Shown in pieces: positions 60,124 through 64,000 of a stretch of 64,000 nucleotides of DNA. Location: the NCBI RefSeq assembly GCF_000306765.2, contig NC_017943.1, forward strand, positions 186,001 to 250,000. The letters run 5' to 3'. Source of the stretch: Haloferax mediterranei ATCC 33500 (lineage in GTDB: Archaea; Halobacteriota; Halobacteria; Halobacteriales; Haloferacaceae). The position numbers and the translations under genes were made by a program. Within the stretch, counting starts at the first letter, position 1. Each line of letters starts with the position of its first letter. The notes under the pieces are model-generated. The model had not been told where the DNA came from. It saw nothing but the letters and a program-made list of their open reading frames with translations, and did not search any database.

Positions 60124-62460
60124 ATGAGTACCCACCCAAACCACGAGCATTCGGACAAGCAATCACCGAGATATCGTTCTCATCCCCAGATCGAGGGGAC
60201 AATCCTCTGTTGTCGTGTCTGCCAGCTAGAATCAGAGGGTGAAACGCGAGGGACGGTCTCGAAGCTACCCGATAGACACGAACATTCAGCAGGTGAGGGA
60301 GAGCACAGCCAAGAGGAGGGCGCGGACGGAGTAGGTGTGGCAGGAGTGGACGAACAGCCAGCCCACGAACACGGAACCGAGCATCCGCACAGTCACGCGG
60401 AGGCCGAACACCCCCCTTACGCAGCAGACGAGCACGACCACGAGAGGCACGAGCATGGAGTTGACTATGAAGATCAGAGAGCACACACGGACCACACCGG
60501 CCACGAACGGATGTTCCGCCGCCGGTTCTGGGTGTCGCTCGTTCTCTCGGCACCAGTCATTTTCTTCAGCGAATTCATTCAGGATGTCTTCACCTACACC
60601 GCGCCCACGTTCCCCGGGAGCGTCTGGGTCACACCCGTCCTGTCGGTGATAATTTTCGCGTACGGTGGAGTTCCGTTCCTCTCGATGGCCCGGACGGAGC
60701 TCGAGAATCGCGAACCGGGGATGATGATGCTCATCTCACTCGCTATTACGGTCGCATTCGTCTACTCCATCGCGAGCCTGTTTCTCGAAGGGACAACGCC
60801 GTTTTTCTGGGAACTCGTCACGCTGATCGACATCATGCTGCTGGGCCATTGGATGGAGATGCGCTCCGTTCGGCAGGCTTCCGGGGCGCTCGACGAACTG
60901 GCGAAACTTATGCCGGATACCGCAGAGCGGGTCACCGAGAGTGGAGACACCGAAGAAGTTCCCATCTCCGACCTGACTGTAGGAGATGTCGTGCTCGTCC
61001 GTCCGGGCGCGAGCGTTCCGGCCGACGGTGAAGTTGTGGAGGGTGACTCCTCCGTCGATGAGTCGATGATTACCGGTGAGTCTCGGCCCGTCGAGAAGGT
61101 ACCCGGCACAGAGGTCATCGCCGGAACAGTCAACCAAGACGGCAGCCTCCGGGTCCAGGTGACAAAGACCGGTGAGGAGACAGCGCTAGCGGGTATCATG
61201 CGTCTCGTCAAGGAGGCTCAGCAGTCGGAATCCCGAACCCAGTTACTCGCCGACCGCGCAGCAGGGTGGCTATTCTATATCGCGCTCACCGTCGCAGGCA
61301 TCACAGCTGTCGCGTGGGTCGTTGCGGTCGGGTCCAACATTACCGTCCTCGAACGGGTTGTGACGGTACTGGTCATCGCGTGCCCGCACGCACTCGGACT
61401 CGCTGTACCACTCGTGGTCGCTATCAACACCTCCACTGCTGCGCAGAACGGCATGCTGGTTCGCGACCGTATTGCGATGGAAGAAGCACGAAATCTAGAT
61501 ACGGTGATGTTCGACAAGACAGGAACGCTGACGAAGGGCGAACAGGGTGTCGTCGGTGTCCAGACCACGGAGGTCTGGGACGAAAAACGGGTATTCGAAA
61601 TCGCGGCCGGTGTTGAGAGTGACTCCGAACACATGATCGCTCGTGCCATTCGGAACAGCGCCGAGGAACGAGGGGTACAACGAGAACAGGTCACGGGTTT
61701 CGAGAATCTTCGTGGACTCGGTGTCAGGGCTACCGCCGATGGAGAAACAGTCCATCTCGGAGGGCCCAACCTCATTGAAAAACTTGGCGTCGAGCCGTCC
61801 GGCGAAATCGCCGCCTTCGCCGCCGAAGCGGGAGCGAACGCCCAGACGGTCATTTATCTCGTACGAGAGAACTCCAAAGTTGTGGCAGCGTTCGCACTTG
61901 CGGACGTAGTCCGCGACGAGAGCCGGCAAGCCATCGAGGCACTACACGCGATGGGTATCGAGGTGGCAATGTTGACCGGTGACTCTGAAGACGTGGCGAA
62001 GGCCGTCGCCGAGGAACTCGGTATCGACCAGTACTTCTCCGAGGTCTTGCCCGAAGAGAAGGACACGAAAGTCGAACAGCTACAGTCAGAGGGGAAACTA
62101 GTTGCGATGGTCGGTGACGGCGTCAACGACGCCCCGGCACTCGCGAGGGCAGACGTCGGAGTCGCAATCGGCTCTGGGACGGACGTCGCCATCGAATCGG
62201 GAGATATCATCCTCGTCGACAACAACCCGCTGGACGTTGTCCGGCTCATTCGCCTCTCGAAGGCAAGTTACCGAAAGATGCAGGAAAACCTCGTCTGGGC
62301 AACTGGCTACAACGTGATTGCACTCCCACTGGCAGCGGGGGTCCTCGCTCCGGTCGGTATCCTGCTGTCACCAGCAATCGGTGCAGTGTTCATGTCCCTT
62401 TCGACGATTATCGTCGCAATCAACGCTCGCCGGCTCAAGAGGGTTGATTTGTCGATCTGA
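60124..62460 (+). CDS. copB: CopB-type heavy-metal P-ATPase with histidine-rich N-terminus
   Basis: A 778-residue P1B-ATPase. Residues about 75-125 are His/Glu/Asp-rich ([30 protein letters not shown]), a metal-binding tail without MBD CxxC, though ILCCRVC near residue 27 could bind Cu. The transmembrane metal site is [12 protein letters not shown] (CPH, C420), typical of CopB (subgroup 1B-3, Cu2+/Cu+/Ag+). Phosphorylation D464 in [13 protein letters not shown] at about 317, and [13 protein letters not shown] are intact. It exports copper from the cytoplasm, likely with the permease-YHS gene at 42679. Confidence 0.9.
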   Translation: MSTHPNHEHSDKQSPRYRSHPQIEGTILCCRVCQLESEGETRGTVSKLPDRHEHSAGEGEHSQEEGADGVGVAGVDEQPAHEHGTEHPHSHAEAEHPPYAADEHDHERHEHGVDYEDQRAHTDHTGHERMFRRRFWVSLVLSAPVIFFSEFIQDVFTYTAPTFPGSVWVTPVLSVIIFAYGGVPFLSMARTELENREPGMMMLISLAITVAFVYSIASLFLEGTTPFFWELVTLIDIMLLGHWMEMRSVRQASGALDELAKLMPDTAERVTESGDTEEVPISDLTVGDVVLVRPGASVPADGEVVEGDSSVDESMITGESRPVEKVPGTEVIAGTVNQDGSLRVQVTKTGEETALAGIMRLVKEAQQSESRTQLLADRAAGWLFYIALTVAGITAVAWVVAVGSNITVLERVVTVLVIACPHALGLAVPLVVAINTSTAAQNGMLVRDRIAMEEARNLDTVMFDKTGTLTKGEQGVVGVQTTEVWDEKRVFEIAAGVESDSEHMIARAIRNSAEERGVQREQVTGFENLRGLGVRATADGETVHLGGPNLIEKLGVEPSGEIAAFAAEAGANAQTVIYLVRENSKVVAAFALADVVRDESRQAIEALHAMGIEVAMLTGDSEDVAKAVAEELGIDQYFSEVLPEEKDTKVEQLQSEGKLVAMVGDGVNDAPALARADVGVAIGSGTDVAIESGDIILVDNNPLDVVRLIRLSKASYRKMQENLVWATGYNVIALPLAAGVLAPVGILLSPAIGAVFMSLSTIIVAINARRLKRVDLSI

Positions 62461-62507
62461 CATCTTCTGTGGCGGTCTCAGCCAGCCTGAAGACGTCGAA
62501 AGTCGTT

Positions 62508-63491
62508 TTAGTTCCCTATCTCCTTGAACGCACCCGCGACAAGGAGAGGGAAGACGAGCGTCGCCTCTGCCTCAATTTGCGTGTAATTCGTCTCTCGTTC
62601 CTTGATTTTACCCCAAGACACAGCCTCGTTCGGCGGTGCACCGGACAGCGACCCATCTCCTTCCATCCCGGTCGAAATGTAGACGACGTAATCCGCACCG
62701 CCACGGAAGAGGTTCGTCATAATCGCGTGATGCTTCGGTACGCCACCCCCGACCGCAATAAGTCCCGTCGTGTCAGCTAACAGCCCATCTTCGATGAGTG
62801 AGTCGTAGTCGTCCAGAATCTCGATGCCGACCTCCGAGTCGTAGCCCTGACGATAGTAATAGAGGAAGTTCCCGACTTCGGCGTCTGTGAGCGCCGGGCA
62901 GTACACCGGCACGTCGTTATCCGCCGCTTGCTTCAAGACCGAATCCTCGTCGTCGAGCGTCTCCCCGAGTTCGCGTGCGAACGCCGTCGGCGTCCGTATC
63001 TTCTCCTCGGCGAAGAAGTCCTCGAAGAAATCATAGAGGTATTCCTCCAACCAGACGTACCGGTCAGACGGAACGAAGAGGTTGCCGAGCCGATTGATTC
63101 CCTGTTCACGGAGGTCGGCTTCGTCCGCATCCCACTCACCCATCTTGAACGGCTTTGCCGTCTTGATTACATCCTCGGTCAGCGAACCGGATGTCGTGAT
63201 TAGTACGTCGACGTACCCTTCACGAACGAGATATGCGACGACCTCACGCAGCCCCGACGAGATGATATTCGACGTGAGAGTGAGATAGATGGTGGCGTCG
63301 TCCTCCTGCATCCGTTCGGCGATATCAATCGCTTCTGCGAGCTGTGTCGCCTGAAATCCGGTTGTTGCGTACGCGTCCAGCAAGTCATCGAACGTAAACT
63401 CACCGCGGAAATCGTACCCGCGCACGTCCGCCGTCGTTAGTTCTTCGTCACTCCCCGGGACGACGTGTTCGTGAGATTCGTCTTCATTCAT
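62508..63491 (-). CDS. dhs: Deoxyhypusine synthase
   Basis: Started at ATG 63491 (MNEDESHEHV); the frame is open to 63527. The 327-residue NAD-dependent enzyme transfers an aminobutyl group from spermidine (or agmatine in haloarchaea) to the essential lysine of aIF5A. Family signatures are GFQATQLAEAI, LTLTSNIISSGLREVV, ALTDAEVGNF and the C-terminal PPNEAVSWGKIK with the active-site K295. An alternative is homospermidine synthase-like activity, which shares the fold. The usual copy is chromosomal, so this may be the only or a second copy. Confidence 0.9.
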   Translation of the reverse strand: MNEDESHEHVVPGSDEELTTADVRGYDFRGEFTFDDLLDAYATTGFQATQLAEAIDIAERMQEDDATIYLTLTSNIISSGLREVVAYLVREGYVDVLITTSGSLTEDVIKTAKPFKMGEWDADEADLREQGINRLGNLFVPSDRYVWLEEYLYDFFEDFFAEEKIRTPTAFARELGETLDDEDSVLKQAADNDVPVYCPALTDAEVGNFLYYYRQGYDSEVGIEILDDYDSLIEDGLLADTTGLIAVGGGVPKHHAIMTNLFRGGADYVVYISTGMEGDGSLSGAPPNEAVSWGKIKERETNYTQIEAEATLVFPLLVAGAFKEIGN

Positions 63492-63796
63492 ATACGACGT
63501 GGTAGTCAACCCCCCGCTTTCAATCACTCGGGATACGGGTTACTTTCGGGAAGCGCTGGGCCGTTGTACGCGGGTCATAAGTAAACCAGTTCGCTAATTC
63601 TTGATAAGGAGTATTGTATAGATATGTGAATATAGAAAACGGTGATTGGAACCATAACACGAAATCACAGGGTGAATAGAGACTCAGTCAGCAGTATAGA
63701 AAGTATTGAAAATGAGACTGAGAGTATTCTAGACAGACAGTCTTGTTGTTGACAAACTCGTTAATCCCGGTGTCTGAGAGTGCGTGGCCGTTCCAG
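63492..63796. other. Intergenic DNA before the second MITE-like copy
   Basis: About 305 bases of AT-rich sequence. It contains the promoter of the deoxyhypusine synthase gene on the minus strand near 63500-63540. I see no gene or sharp structure in the rest. Confidence 0.4.
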
Positions 63797-63878
63797 TATA
63801 GTAGCGTTTGCAAGTCAGTGCACTCAGTCGACCGGTGTCGTGCGGTCGGATGTGTCACCAGTTGCAAACGCTACTATA
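63797..63878. repeat. MITE-like element, copy 2, 17-bp terminal inverted repeats
   Basis: Same element as at 3491. TATAGTAGCGTTTGCAA at 63797-63813 and its complement at 63862-63878, with the interior differing from copy 1 by a two-base deletion and a few substitutions (82 versus 84 bases between the same points). The remaining 122 bases to the window end hold no gene I can support. Confidence 0.75.
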
Positions 63879-64000
63879 TCTTGCAGGTGGTATGTTCAGG
63901 ACCGACTTTACCAACCTGGTGTATAGGCACACCCCGCTTCGATAGTTCGGATGAAACGCTGGATACGATGATTTGAATTCGTGTTGATTGTATGCGTGTG

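Noticed and set aside
63743..63976. A 77-codon plus-strand frame at the right end
   Set aside because: It runs through the MITE-like repeat, has no promoter or recognisable pattern, and would be disrupted in copy 1.

Overview
The window is haloarchaeal DNA, most likely from a Haloferax-type megaplasmid. The proteins are very acidic, secreted proteins carry twin-arginine (Tat) signals, promoters are archaeal TATA boxes with leaderless or near-leaderless starts, and typical archaeal genes are present: TFB, type II isopentenyl diphosphate isomerase, deoxyhypusine synthase and HTH-10 (bacterio-opsin activator type) regulators. The PhaR-PhaP-PhaE-PhaC gene order matches, from memory, the polyhydroxyalkanoate (PHA) locus described in Haloferax mediterranei. 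The species is an inference.

Layout. 1-9 kb: end of a thiamine-binding-like gene, cysteine synthase, a membrane-anchored Mrr-type nuclease, an 84-86 bp MITE-like repeat, two Tat lipoproteins, an HTH-10 regulator, idi2 and a cysteine-free TFB. 9-17.4 kb: a large receiver/GAF/HTH-10 sensor-regulator, a Tat-exported subtilase, a TRAM protein (plus a decayed TRAM copy at 9.5 kb), a divergent Nramp transporter and a tandem-SH3 protein. 17.6-21.5 kb: a mobile-element graveyard with two IS6-family remnants and one internally deleted IS5-family element. It surrounds a halocin C8-like cysteine-rich precursor with a small membrane partner and an AT-rich lipoprotein. One IS6 transposase remnant holds a striking in-frame cluster of seven perfect hairpins.

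21.5-38.2 kb: a catabolic island with a CoA-transferase, a hydantoinase/oxoprolinase pair (hyuA-hyuB) reading left, a divergent complete Dpp/Opp-type ABC importer, a second hyuA-hyuB pair, a cupin and an Lrp-type regulator. Shared promoter palindromes suggest one regulon for uptake and ATP-dependent ring opening of a peptide-like or cyclic-amide compound. 38.4-48.7 kb: ArsR plus SRPBCC pair, alpha/beta hydrolase, zinc alcohol dehydrogenase, two VanZ-like proteins, a permease with a YHS domain, a histidine kinase, a truncated amino-acid permease and a complete permease-UspA fusion.

48.7-54.3 kb: PHA locus with ketoacyl-CoA reductase and (R)-enoyl-CoA hydratase on the minus strand (supplying 3-hydroxyacyl-CoA) and, divergently, phaR-phaP-phaE-phaC. 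The PhaC has a repeat linker and a helix-hairpin-helix tail. 54.3-64 kb: stress and metal functions (UspA proteins, CBS protein, CopB-type ATPase), a small antitoxin-like gene, a tRNA-Ser(GGA), a quinone oxidoreductase, a phosphoribosyltransferase, deoxyhypusine synthase, and a second copy of the MITE-like repeat. No rRNA, CRISPR array or replication origin was seen.
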